A stretch of DNA of 64,000 bases from Kaistella gelatinilytica. Lineage in GTDB: Bacteria > Bacteroidota > Bacteroidia > Flavobacteriales > Weeksellaceae. How positions within the stretch are numbered: the first letter of the stretch is position 1; the number at the start of each line of letters is the position of its first letter. Shown here one piece after another: positions 27,271-35,600 of this stretch. The notes beneath the pieces are model-generated. The model was given only the letters and a program-made list of their open reading frames with translations, did not search any database and was not told where the DNA came from. Where the stretch lies: the NCBI RefSeq assembly GCF_015679325.1, contig NZ_JADPVI010000001.1, positions 682,001 to 746,000 of the forward strand, in the 5' to 3' direction. Position numbers and translations under genes: made by a program.

Positions 27271-27564
27271 ATGGCTAAAGGATTTATGTATATTTTAAAA
27301 TGTGCGGATGACAGTTACTATACTGGTAGTACTGTAAATCTTGAATTACGATTAGCGCAACATCAAAGCGGAGAAGGATCTAACCACACCAGAAAAAGTC
27401 TCCCGGTAGTCCTGGTTTATTATGAAGAATATCAGAACATTGCAGATGCATTTTACAGGGAAAAACAAGTTCAAGGTTGGAGCCGTTCGAAAAAAGAAGC
27501 TCTGATTGAAAATAGACATGAAGATTTGCCGCTTTTGTCTAAAAATCTTCAAAGTGGTGGTTGA
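27271..27564 (+). CDS. GIY-YIG nuclease domain protein inside a palindrome array
   Basis: This 97-residue single-domain protein is of the YhbQ/UvrC-like GIY-YIG family. Landmarks are MYILKCADDSYYTGST (GIY...YIG positions), Arg27 in LELRLAQH, and Glu64 in FYREKQVQGWSRSKK. The C-terminus RHEDLPLLSKN is common in this group. GIY-YIG domains nick or cut DNA with one metal ion. The gene sits between two blocks of family B palindromes; the right block begins at its last codons, and the GGTGGTTGA of the repeat supplies the last two codons and the stop. That arrangement suggests a functional or evolutionary link between nuclease and repeat, much as RAYT proteins go with REP sequences. Cellular role is otherwise unknown. 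Confidence 0.85.
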   Translation: MAKGFMYILKCADDSYYTGSTVNLELRLAQHQSGEGSNHTRKSLPVVLVYYEEYQNIADAFYREKQVQGWSRSKKEALIENRHEDLPLLSKNLQSGG

Positions 27565-27892
27565 ATCTTTCGTGGTGCCTTCGACAAGCTCAAGCACCGA
27601 GCAGGTATCGCAACGAATTCGGTATCAAGATCATTTACATATCATTACGGTGGTTGAGCTTTTATTTGTTGATTAGATTTTTTTTGGTGGTTGAGCTTGT
27701 CGAAACCACTTTTGCGGTGCCTTCGACAGGCTCAGGCACCGAGGAACATTTGCTTTTTAACGATATTTCCTTTTTGTTTGATGGTTTGCCGTCCTCGTGG
27801 TGGTTGAGCTTGTCATGGTGGTTGAGCCTGTCGAAACCACTTTTGCTGTGCCTTCGACAGGCTCAGGCACCAGAACTAGCTCAAGCACCGCA
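27552..27892. repeat. Palindromic repeat array, right part (family B)
   Basis: Further copies lie at about 27552-27600 (overlapping the end of the GIY-YIG gene), 27685-27742 and 27798-27883, with a half unit at 27647-27660. The arms are again GAGC(C/T)TGTCGAA and TTCGACA(G/A)GCTC. An open frame at 27561-27896 is made entirely of repeat and is not a gene. Confidence 0.82.
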
Positions 27893-28047
27893 ATAGGTTC
27901 AGCGACCGCAATATTATACAGAATGATATAAAATAAATTATAAAATATTGTTTAAATTTAGTGTAGAAAGGAGCGGTCGTCCACGAGTTTTTATTCACGG
28001 CATTTTGAAATTCGTGATCGATGACTGACTGCTATTTATCGCAATTT

Positions 28048-28076
28048 TTGAAGCAGGAGACATTTGCATTAATTTG
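28048..28076 (+). promoter_or_regulatory. Putative promoter of gene 28088
   Basis: TTG (28048-28050), 19 bases, then TAATTTG (28070-28076), near the TTG/TAnnTTTG consensus but one base short in the second element. The ATG at 28088 follows within 12 bases. Confidence 0.4.
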
Positions 28077-28087
28077 AATGAAATAAA

Positions 28088-28378
28088 ATGGAAAACAATA
28101 AAGCATTAATCAACGTTATCACTAATCTTCAAATAGAAGAAAAATCTAATACCAAACAATTCGAAGCTTTGGTTGCATTTATAGATGACCTCATCCGGAA
28201 TGATTTCAACAGATTGTTGAGCATTCTTTATCGTGTGGATATTTCTGAACAGAAACTAAAAATAAAGCTGGCTGAAAATAAGGAAACTGCGGTGCGGTCT
28301 GCAGAAATAATTGCGCAACTTCTGCTGGACAGAGAAGAGGAAAAAATCAAATCGCGGGCAAAATATAAGCAAGACTAA
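28088..28378 (+). CDS. Hypothetical protein (96 aa), helical
   Basis: This small acidic/basic protein without membrane segment is predicted to be almost entirely helical (KQFEALVAFIDDLIRNDFNRLLSILYRVD, then EQKLKIKLAENK). I have the impression that it is a conserved flavobacterial hypothetical protein, but I cannot name a family. It has an intact frame, a promoter-like sequence just upstream and ordinary codon use. It precedes the SOUL-domain gene by 59 bases on the same strand, so the two may be transcribed together. Confidence 0.6.
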   Translation: MENNKALINVITNLQIEEKSNTKQFEALVAFIDDLIRNDFNRLLSILYRVDISEQKLKIKLAENKETAVRSAEIIAQLLLDREEEKIKSRAKYKQD

Positions 28379-28437
28379 AAGGGGAGGACTTGTCCGCTGC
28401 TCATTTTGAAATATTAACCATCTAAATGTTCTGGATC

Positions 28438-29025
28438 ATGAAAAATTTTATCATTCTACTCATCGCAATAACCGTCCTCTTCTTCGGGACTCAAATTTAT
28501 TTTATCATGGCAAAAACGGAAACCCAACCCTACGAAATCCTCAAAAAAGAAACAGATTTTGAGATCCGAAAATATCCACCCGCTACGATGGCGACTGTTT
28601 CAATGAATGCGAAATCCTATAAAGAATTATCATCATCAGGTTTTAGAACCTTGGCTTCTTTTATTTTTGGTGGAAACCAGTCTAAAAAAAGCATCGCCAT
28701 GACCTCACCGGTTCGAATGGATATTAATGATTCGCAATCCTCCATGAGTTTTGTAATGCCGGCTGAATATACGAAAGACAATCTGCCAAAACCTGATAAT
28801 TCAGCCATTAAAATTGAGACCACGCCCGAAGAATATGTGGCAGCCATTCAGTTTGGCGGCTATGCCAATGATGAAGACCTCAAAAAATACGCGGCAAAAT
28901 TAAAAAAATCTCTAGAAGCAAAAAACATCGAATACTTCGGCAACTTCCGCTTTTTAGGTTACAACGCACCCTACCAGGTTCTGGACAGAAAAAATGAGAT
29001 CATCGTAAGCGTGCGCTGGAAATAA
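28438..29025 (+). CDS. SOUL heme-binding family protein
   Basis: From the ATG at 28438 this is a 195-residue protein with an N-terminal hydrophobic segment (NFIILLIAITVLFFGTQIYF), probably a membrane anchor or uncleaved signal. A SOUL domain follows: TQPYEILKKETDFEIRKYPP, SGFRTLASFIFGGNQ, IAMTSPVRM and a final DRKNEIIVSVRW. SOUL/HBP proteins bind heme or related tetrapyrroles; bacterial roles are poorly known. An ATG at 28426 four codons earlier is also in frame. It is the last gene before a 1.3 kb repeat region. Confidence 0.88.
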   Translation: MKNFIILLIAITVLFFGTQIYFIMAKTETQPYEILKKETDFEIRKYPPATMATVSMNAKSYKELSSSGFRTLASFIFGGNQSKKSIAMTSPVRMDINDSQSSMSFVMPAEYTKDNLPKPDNSAIKIETTPEEYVAAIQFGGYANDEDLKKYAAKLKKSLEAKNIEYFGNFRFLGYNAPYQVLDRKNEIIVSVRWK

Positions 29026-29160
29026 CAATTTTAGATCAATCTCTCATTAACTTAAGGTCAACTTCTCTAAACAAACCCTTCTCAACAAACCCTCACAAAA
29101 GCATTTGAAGATTTTTCAATGTGCTAATTTGATAATGTGCTAATTCGAAAATCAATCTTT

Positions 29161-29390
29161 GCGACCTCGGAAACGGAGCCGTTAAAAAAATTAGAATTTG
29201 AGCCGTAATAAAACTTCCGGTGTTTGAGTGGCGGCAAAAATGATGATAAGGATCAGAATTGACATTTCCGCCCGAGTCTCGTCTTGAGGACGAGATAAAT
29301 TTCGGAAGTTTTAGGCTCAAGTTTAATTTTTAGGTGGAGTTTCCAGTCTTGAACTTTTGGTTCATTTTGCTTCAAGGCAAAAGAACAAAA
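29161..29390 (+). repeat. Dispersed repeat, family A (copy 4)
   Basis: The copy starts with CGACCTCGGAAACG and GAGCCGTTAA, continues with TTCCGGTGTTTGAGTGGCGG and the TCTCGTCTTGAGGACGAGA hairpin, then TTTTTAGGTGGAGTTTCCAG, and ends with a TTTTGCTTCAAGGCAAAAG hairpin. It is nearly identical to the copy at 29850-30078. Confidence 0.85.
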
Positions 29391-29439
29391 AAACATTTGA
29401 AAATTCGATAATGTGTTAATGTGTTAATTTTAAATGTAC

Positions 29440-29475
29440 TTCCCTGACCCAGGAAACGAAGCCGTTAAGAAAATT
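29440..29475 (+). repeat. Truncated family A fragment
   Basis: Only the first block is present (CCCAGGAAACGAAGCCGTTAA and a following AAAATTAGAA). The sequence then runs into unrelated spacer before the next full copy. Confidence 0.55.
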
Positions 29476-29520
29476 AGAATTTGATGAGTTGCTAACGTGA
29501 TAATCTAAAAATCACTTTCC

Positions 29521-29791
29521 CCGACCTCGGAAACGAAGCCGTTAAGAAAATTAGAAGTTGAGCCGAAAAAAAATTTCCGGTGTTCGAAGAGCGGCAATAA
29601 TCAGTGCTTGAAGAAACATTTTATAATCCGCTCAAGTCTCGTCTTGAGAACGAGATAAATTTCGGAAGTTTTAGGCTCAGGTTCTAATTTTTAGGCGAAG
29701 TTTCCAGTCTTGAAATCGAAGATTCGCCGATTCCTTAAATTAATAAAATGATGAGGCAATTTTGGTTCATTTTGCTTCAAGGCAAAAGAAC
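29521..29791 (+). repeat. Dispersed repeat, family A (copy 5, longer form)
   Basis: This copy has the GTTCGAAGAGCGGCAA variant found at 660-910 and in the 2.3-2.9 kb copies. It contains an extra segment before its end (about 29715-29760, with a GATGAGGCAATTTTGG block). A similar GGTGAGGCAAAATTCC block occurs at about 718-733 in copy 1. Confidence 0.8.
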
Positions 29792-29849
29792 AAGAAAAAT
29801 TTGAAAATTCGATGATGTGTTAATGTGCTAATTTTAAATTTACTTCCCC

Positions 29850-30078
29850 CGACCTCGGAAACGAAGCCGTTAAGAAAATTAGAAGTTGAGCCGTAAAAAA
29901 ACTTCCGGTGTTTGAGTGGCGGCAAAAATAATGATAAGAATCAGAATTGACATTTCCGCCCGAGTCTCGTCTTGAGGACGAGATAAATTTCGGAAGTTTT
30001 AGGCTCAAGTTTTAATTTTTAGGTGGAGTTTCCAGTCTTGAACTTTTGGTTCATTTTGCTTCAAGGCAAAAGAACAAA
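29850..30078 (+). repeat. Dispersed repeat, family A (copy 6)
   Basis: This has the same order of blocks and nearly the same sequence as 29161-29390, with the hairpin TCTCGTCTTGAGGACGAGA and the terminal TTTTGCTTCAAGGCAAAAG. The similarity suggests duplication within the region. The remainder, 30079-30346, is AT-rich with no feature that I can identify. Confidence 0.85.
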
Positions 30079-30346
30079 AAAAACGTCTAATGCTAAGCTA
30101 ATGTGGTGATCTGGTAATTATAAAAAATTGATATTTATTACTTTATATTTATAAAATAAAATCCAAAACATTACTTTAAAACCAAATCTCCAAAATCAAA
30201 TCTCCGTTCTTTCACCCCAACAAATACCGTGAAAACCCATAGGAATTCTTCCTGATTTTAACCAACTTGCTTCTCCATCGTTCACCAGCTCTATTCACTG
30301 ACTTTTAAAAACAAAAACCATAATCTCAATTTAAACAAAAAAAACT

Positions 30347-30610
30347 ATGAAAACTAATAACGAACCCAATGAGCCGGAAGAAGTGACCTTAGAAACCGTA
30401 GTGGTGATCCTTACCGAAATCTTAGGCGCTTTAAAAACATTGCCGCTGGAAAACGTACAGTATTACGACAATGCAGATTTGAAAAAAATGCTCAACGCGA
30501 GCGACAGTACGCTGCACAGGATCAGGAAATCAAATTTGATCCCACACAAGAAAATTCGGGGTAAGATCTATTACCCAAAATCATTTTTCAACAAAGCCTT
30601 CAATCAATGA
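30347..30610 (+). CDS. Helix-turn-helix (excisionase-like) DNA-binding protein
   Basis: This 87-residue protein has an acidic N-terminal half with a possible short helical oligomerisation segment, and a C-terminal winged-helix of the HTH_17/MerR-excisionase kind: YYDNADLKKMLNASDSTLHRIRKSNLIPHKKIRGKIYYPKS in outline. Such proteins bind DNA as small regulators or recombination directionality factors and are frequent in Bacteroidota mobile elements, though no integrase is nearby. The start ATG at 30347 follows a run of A. Its TGA stop lies inside the stem of its own terminator (30593-30623), so the gene and its transcript end together. Confidence 0.75.
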   Translation: MKTNNEPNEPEEVTLETVVVILTEILGALKTLPLENVQYYDNADLKKMLNASDSTLHRIRKSNLIPHKKIRGKIYYPKSFFNKAFNQ

Positions 30611-30623
30611 GGGCTTTTTTTTT
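30593..30623 (+). terminator. Rho-independent terminator overlapping the HTH gene end
   Basis: AAAGCCTTCA, a 5-base loop, then TGAGGGCTTTTTTTTT form a 10-bp stem with one G-U pair. The stop codon of the HTH gene (30608-30610) forms part of the stem. Confidence 0.8.
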
Positions 30624-30628
30624 AGGTT

Positions 30629-30722
30629 TATGAGCAATAGGTAATGAGCGATAGGTAATGGGCGATCGTTAATATTCAATGGTCAATGGTCAATAGTCAA
30701 TGGTGAATGGTGAATAGTTAAT
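30629..30722. repeat. Tandem low-complexity repeat (AATGGTC type)
   Basis: A run of imperfect 7-8 base units such as AGCAATAGGT, AATGGTC, AATAGTC and AATGGTG. I recall similar AATGGTC arrays between flavobacterial genes. No coding or structural meaning is evident. Confidence 0.7.
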
Positions 30723-30819
30723 TTACAGTAGAAGTAAAACATCACCCTTTTTTGGAAAATATAAAACTTTTGAAAAACTCTTTTTTCTACCAAGAACTTT
30801 TAAATTTTGCTACCATTTT

Positions 30820-30990
30820 TCAACTCGAACCTCGCAACCCGCATCCCGCACCCAGCATCCAACACCTCGCTCCTCGCAACCCGCACCCAGCATCCAACAC
30901 CTCGCACCCCGAACCTCGCACCCCGAACCCCAAACCTCGCACCTCGCACCTCGCACCCCGCACCCCGCAACCCGCACCTCGCACCCCCTT
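30820..30990. repeat. Tandem low-complexity repeat (CCTCGCACC type)
   Basis: About 170 bases of imperfect 8-9 base units (CCTCGCACC, CCCGCAACC, CCCGAACCT, CCAGCATCC). The region is strongly C-rich on the plus strand, unlike the AT-rich genome. It creates open frames on both strands, rich in Pro, Arg, Thr and His or Gly, Cys and Arg, which I regard as artefacts. Bases 30840-30852 match the reverse complement of part of the mnmE insertion. Confidence 0.85.
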
Positions 30991-31197
30991 TCTTCGACCC
31001 TCCTTCGGCCGTTCTTCGACAAAAACATCTTTTTATCGAAGCGTTGTCGAAGAAAGCAGGTAGCATTGTCGAAGGATTGCAAAAGCAATCGGTCAAATGC
31101 AGTCAAAAACGGTCAAAGGCGGTCAGGTTTTTCAAAGGTGATATATGGTAGGGTTTTCTGATCTATCTTCGCTCTAATAACCATAAAAACCAATAAG

Positions 31198-31839
31198 ATG
31201 GCAACAATTACAAAAGGGATCCTTGGAGGATTCAGTGGAAAAGTAGGTACCGTTGTAGGTGCGAATTTCAGAGGGAAAGACATCATCCGGAGCCGGCCTA
31301 AAAAAAGCGGCCGAAAGCCGACGGAAAACCAATTGCTTCAGCAAGCCAAGTTCAAACTGGTGATCCAGTTTTTGCAACCGCTCAAAACCATCCAAAACCA
31401 ATATTTTGGCATGGGCAGTGGCGCAAAATCCAGAGTAAATCTGGCGGCATCTTACATGCTCGACAATGCTTTGCTTGTGGTAGCGAATGTGCCGGAACTC
31501 GTGTACAACAAAATTCTGATCACCAAGGGAGAATTGGCAGGATTTCAAAATGTGGTGGGAACACCGGCAGCGGGAAACACTGTAAATTTCATCTGGGAAG
31601 ACAACAGTTTGCAGGGCAACGCCAGTGCAACCGATGTTGCCAATGTGGTCTGCTATAATGAAGAGCTTGGAAATTTCGAGATCTACCAGGCGATCGCCAC
31701 GAGAGCAGATCTGGCAGCACAGGTGATACTGCCCGCATTTTACACAGGTTTAGACGTGCATGTCTGGATGTACCTTAACAACGCCGCTGAAAAGTCGGGC
31801 TGCAACAGTCCCTATCTCGGTCTCCTCACCATTCTTTAA
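31198..31839 (+). CDS. DUF6266 family protein
   Basis: This 213-residue protein begins MATITKGILGGFSGKVGTVVG, the hallmark of DUF6266, followed by a basic segment (RGKDIIRSRPKKSGRKPTENQ) and later sandwich-like strands (VNFIWEDNS, VWMYLNNAAEKSGCNSPYLG). The family is frequent in Bacteroidota, and its role is not known to me. Context here is an HTH gene and low-complexity arrays upstream, and an RlpA-like gene downstream behind a terminator. The start ATG at 31198 follows TAAGATG, with no obvious ribosome-binding site. No signal peptide is visible, so a cytoplasmic or phage-structural-like role cannot be excluded. Confidence 0.82.
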   Translation: MATITKGILGGFSGKVGTVVGANFRGKDIIRSRPKKSGRKPTENQLLQQAKFKLVIQFLQPLKTIQNQYFGMGSGAKSRVNLAASYMLDNALLVVANVPELVYNKILITKGELAGFQNVVGTPAAGNTVNFIWEDNSLQGNASATDVANVVCYNEELGNFEIYQAIATRADLAAQVILPAFYTGLDVHVWMYLNNAAEKSGCNSPYLGLLTIL

Positions 31840-31843
31840 AACG

Positions 31844-31873
31844 AAACTCCACTTGCGAAAGTGGAGTTTTTTT
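31844..31873 (+). terminator. Rho-independent terminator after DUF6266 gene
   Basis: ACTCCACTT, loop GCGA, AAGTGGAGT and then a T-run, starting within 10 bases of the stop codon. It is a near twin of the terminator at 32540-32566, with compensating changes in the stem. Confidence 0.85.
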
Positions 31874-31937
31874 ATGGGTTAAAAGCGGTTTCAAAGGTGT
31901 AAAAATAAATTTCGGAAAATTAAAAGACTGTTGTCAA

Positions 31938-31979
31938 ACAAAGTTTATTATTAAATAACAAAATAACAATAAACTTTGT
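31938..31979. repeat. Perfect inverted repeat, 12-bp arms
   Basis: ACAAAGTTTATT (31938-31949) and AATAAACTTTGT (31968-31979) are exact reverse complements separated by 18 bases. It has no T-run, so it is not a classical terminator. It could be an operator or an RNA hairpin upstream of the RlpA-like gene, which starts about 100 bases later. Confidence 0.6.
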
Positions 31980-32076
31980 CCAGGAGCTTTCTTCCTGAAT
32001 TTTAAAAAAGTATTTTTGAAAACTTTAAAATGAAGAAAAGAAACTTAATCTTTACACCAGCCTGAAATAGAGACAA

Positions 32077-32472
32077 ATGATAAAAACCACTGCACGCACC
32101 AAAACTACCCATCTGTTATTTTTAGTCCTTTTGAGCCTTGTCTTGTATTCCTGTGGTGCCAACAAAGGCAACACTTCCTCCGCTTATCAATCAACCACGG
32201 TTACTTATTATGCTGATAAATTCGAAGGGCAAAAAACATCAAGCGGCGAGATTTACCAACATTCTAAAATGACTGCCGCCCACAAAAGCCTGGCTTTTGG
32301 TACCAAAGTGGAAATCATCAATACTGAAAATTCAAAAAAAGTGATTGTCACCGTCAATGACAGAGGTCCACTCAAAGCGGGGAGAGCCTTCGATTTGAGT
32401 CAGGGTGCTTTCAAAAAAATTGGAAATTTGAATGATGGGATTTTAAAGGTGAAATATAGGGTATTAAGATGA
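32077..32472 (+). CDS. RlpA-like septal ring lytic transglycosylase family lipoprotein
   Basis: This 131-residue protein has an N-terminal hydrophobic segment ending in the lipobox LYSC (Cys about residue 26), so it is probably a lipoprotein. It carries a double-psi beta-barrel: VTYYADKFEGQKTSSGEIY, MTAAHKSLAFGTKVEI, VTVNDRGP and the catalytic-type AFDLSQGAFKKIG. RlpA cleaves naked glycan strands at the septum; this protein lacks the C-terminal SPOR domain of Pseudomonas RlpA, as is usual in short homologues. The basic residues before the hydrophobic stretch fit a lipoprotein signal. It stands alone between two terminators. Confidence 0.9.
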   Translation: MIKTTARTKTTHLLFLVLLSLVLYSCGANKGNTSSAYQSTTVTYYADKFEGQKTSSGEIYQHSKMTAAHKSLAFGTKVEIINTENSKKVIVTVNDRGPLKAGRAFDLSQGAFKKIGNLNDGILKVKYRVLR

Positions 32473-32539
32473 ACATTGTAATTGAATAAAATTTAAAACA
32501 TCTCCTACTTAAGATTGCTTACTTTACTTTAAAATATAG

Positions 32540-32566
32540 CTCTACTTACGAAAGTAGAGTTTTTTT
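32540..32566 (+). terminator. Rho-independent terminator after RlpA-like gene
   Basis: CTCTACTT, loop ACGA, AAGTAGAG and then seven T. It marks the left border of the defence island. Confidence 0.85.
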
Positions 32567-32684
32567 GTGATAATTAGATGAGGATAACCAAAAACAGATT
32601 TATTTTTTAAAAAGTTAACTGCTTTACGGTTTTCCGCATTTTTAATTCAGTTTCAGTTTGTATATTTAACGTCAATTTATATTT

Positions 32685-35600
32685 ATGCCAACAAGCTTTA
32701 CGAAGATTCTAGAAAAATACCGCAAAATATCATTTTCAGAAAGAGATAAAGGAGAACGATTTGAACGTTTAATGAAAGCTTATCTTTTGACTGATCCTAA
32801 ATATGCTCATCAGTTTGCGAAAGTTTGGATGTGGAATGAATTTCCTTCAAAAGCAGATCTTGGGGGGAAAGATACCGGGATTGATCTTGTTGCCTTGACC
32901 AATGATGGAGATTTCTGGGCAGTACAGTGCAAATGCTATGCAGAAGATACCGTAATCGATAAGAAATCGGTTGATACTTTCCTATCCACTTCCAGCAGAT
33001 CTTTTAAGAATTTGAATTTGCAAACTACTCATTTTTCTCAATGTCTGTGGATATCAACTTCCAATAAATGGACTGTGAATGCTACGGAAGCTTTAAAAAA
33101 TCAAAGACCGCCTGTCAGCAGAATTAATATTTATGATCTTAACCAAGCTTCAGTAGATTGGGAAAAGCTAGAAAATAATATTACAGGGGAATTGGCAAGA
33201 CCCAAACCCTACGGACTCAAAGACCACCAAAAAAAAGCAATGGAAAATACCAATGCTTATTTTAAAGAACATGACAGAGGTAAATTGATCATGGCATGTG
33301 GTACGGGAAAAACTTTTACTTCTTTAAGAATTGCCGAGAATGAAACCAATGGAAAAGGATTGATTTTGTTTTTGGTGCCTTCTATTGCTTTGTTGGGACA
33401 AACACTGAATGAGTGGAGTGCGCAGGCTTTGGAAAAAATAAATCCTATCTGTATCTGTTCTGATGCAGAAATTACAAAGAAAAAAACCAAAGTAGAGGAT
33501 ATTGATACGACTTCGGTAATTGATCTGGCTTTGCCTGCATCTACCAATGTTCCCAATATTATAGACCAATTTAAAAAACTAAAAACTCATGCCAATGATG
33601 GTATGACCGTCGTTTTTTCAACGTACCAGTCTATAGAAGTCATTGCAAAAGCCCAAAAAGCATTAAGTGAAGTTTATCCAGAATATTCTCAATTTGATTT
33701 AATAATCTGCGATGAAGCACACCGAACAACAGGGGCGCAATTGGCAGGAGAAGATGAGTCTGCTTTTACCAAAGTACATGACAATACTTTTATAAAAGCT
33801 AAAAAACGTTTGTACATGACGGCAACACCAAGGTTGTATGACCAAGATACCAAAAGTAAAGCTGCACAAGCAGAAGCCACGCTCTGGTCAATGGATGAAC
33901 CAACTCAATTTGGGGAAGAAATGTACCGTATTGGTTTTGGCGAAGCAGTAGAAAAGAAATTATTGACGGATTACAAAGTGCTTATTTTAACATTAAGTGA
34001 AAATGATGTACCTCCTGCAATACAGGAAATGATCTCTAATGAAGAAAGTGAAATAAAAGTTGATGATCTACCTAAATTGATTGGTTGTATCAATGCGCTT
34101 TCTAAACAGATTTTAGGGGATGAGGGACTTTTGAAATCTACCGATCCCAATCCAATGAAAAGAGCAGTTGCTTTCTGTTCTACGATTAAAAATTCAAAAA
34201 GTATTACTGATACTTTCAATTCTGTATCTGATACTTATATCGATACTTTGCCGGAAGTCAACAGCGTGAATACAGTTTCCGTAAGTTCCGATCATATTGA
34301 TGGGACGATGAGTGCCACGGAAAGAAATCAACTACTGGATTGGTTAAAAGATGACACCGAAGAAAATGAATGTCGGGTTTTGACGAATGTACGTTGTTTA
34401 AGTGAAGGGGTTGATGTACCTTCTTTGGATGCGGTCATGTTTCTATCCGCAAGAAATAGTCAGGTAGATGTGGTGCAATCCGTTGGTCGAGTGATGAGGT
34501 TATCCGAAGGCAAACAATATGGCTACATCATTATTCCGGTGGTTGTGCCTTCTAATATTAGTGCGGAAGATGCATTAAATGATAACGAACGTTTCAAAGT
34601 AGTTTGGACGGTTTTGAATGCGCTTCGTGCACACGATGACCGTTTTAATGCGACTGTCAATAAATTAGAACTCAATAAAAAGAAACCTACAAATATTATT
34701 GTGGGTGGAGCACCAGTTGGGTTTGATGATAAAGGAAATCCAACATCTAAAGGTGGTGGTGATGGGGTTACAACAAAAGAAGTAGAACAGCAATTGCAGA
34801 TACAATTTGAAGAATTGCAATCTGCGGTATTTGCCAGAATGGTGAATAAAGTAGGAAACAGACGCTATTGGGAACAATGGGCAAAGTCTGTAGGAGAAAT
34901 TGCTAATCGGCAAAAAGAACGTATTATTGAGTTGATCGTTAATTCCCCAAAGCACGCAGAAGAGTTTGAAAAATTCTTAAAAGGGCTTCGAAAAAGTATT
35001 AATCCCTCCATTGAGCAAGAACAGGCGGTTGATATGCTTTCTCAGCATATTATTACAAAACCAGTTTTCGAGGCTTTGTTTGAAGGTTATTCTTTTGTGC
35101 AAAATAACCCGATGAGTCAATCGATGCAGAAAATGCTCGATCTGCTTAATGAGCAAACCATTGATGAAGATGTGGAAACTTTAGAAAGTTTCTATGCGTC
35201 GGTAAAGATGCGTGCATCTGGGATTGATAATGCAGAAGGCAAGCAAAAGATCATTTTAGAACTCTATGACAAGTTTTTTAAAACAGCTTTCCCAAAAATG
35301 GTAGAGCAGCTGGGTATTGTCTACACACCTGTTGAGGTGGTCGATTTTATTGTTCATTCTGTGGCAGATGTTTTGGAAAAAGAATTTGGACGCAGTATTT
35401 CTGATGAAAATGTGCATATTCTTGATCCTTTTACAGGAACAGGAACTTTCATTACACGGCTTTTGCAAAGTGGTAGAATAAAACCAGAAGATTTAGAGAG
35501 AAAATATAAAAAAGAAATACACGCGAATGAAATTGTGCTTTTAGCCTATTATATTGCGTCGATCAATATAGAAAATGTATTTCACGATCTGACACCCGAC

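Noticed and set aside
26749-27892. CRISPR array
   Set aside because: The repeats are palindromic units of unequal spacing with repeated, not unique, spacers, and no cas gene is present.
27561-27896. Open frame of 111 codons after the GIY-YIG gene
   Set aside because: It is made of palindrome repeats, giving repeated motifs such as FDRLRH-like or CLRQAQAP; no independent start signal.
29093-30008. Minus-strand open frames starting MSLKLPKFISSSRRDSGG
   Set aside because: They are repeat-encoded in family A copies, with no conserved protein features.
30752-31151. Several open frames on both strands over the C-rich tandem array
   Set aside because: They arise from 8-9 base repeats without stops on either strand; Pro/Arg/Thr- or Gly/Cys/Arg-rich products look artificial.
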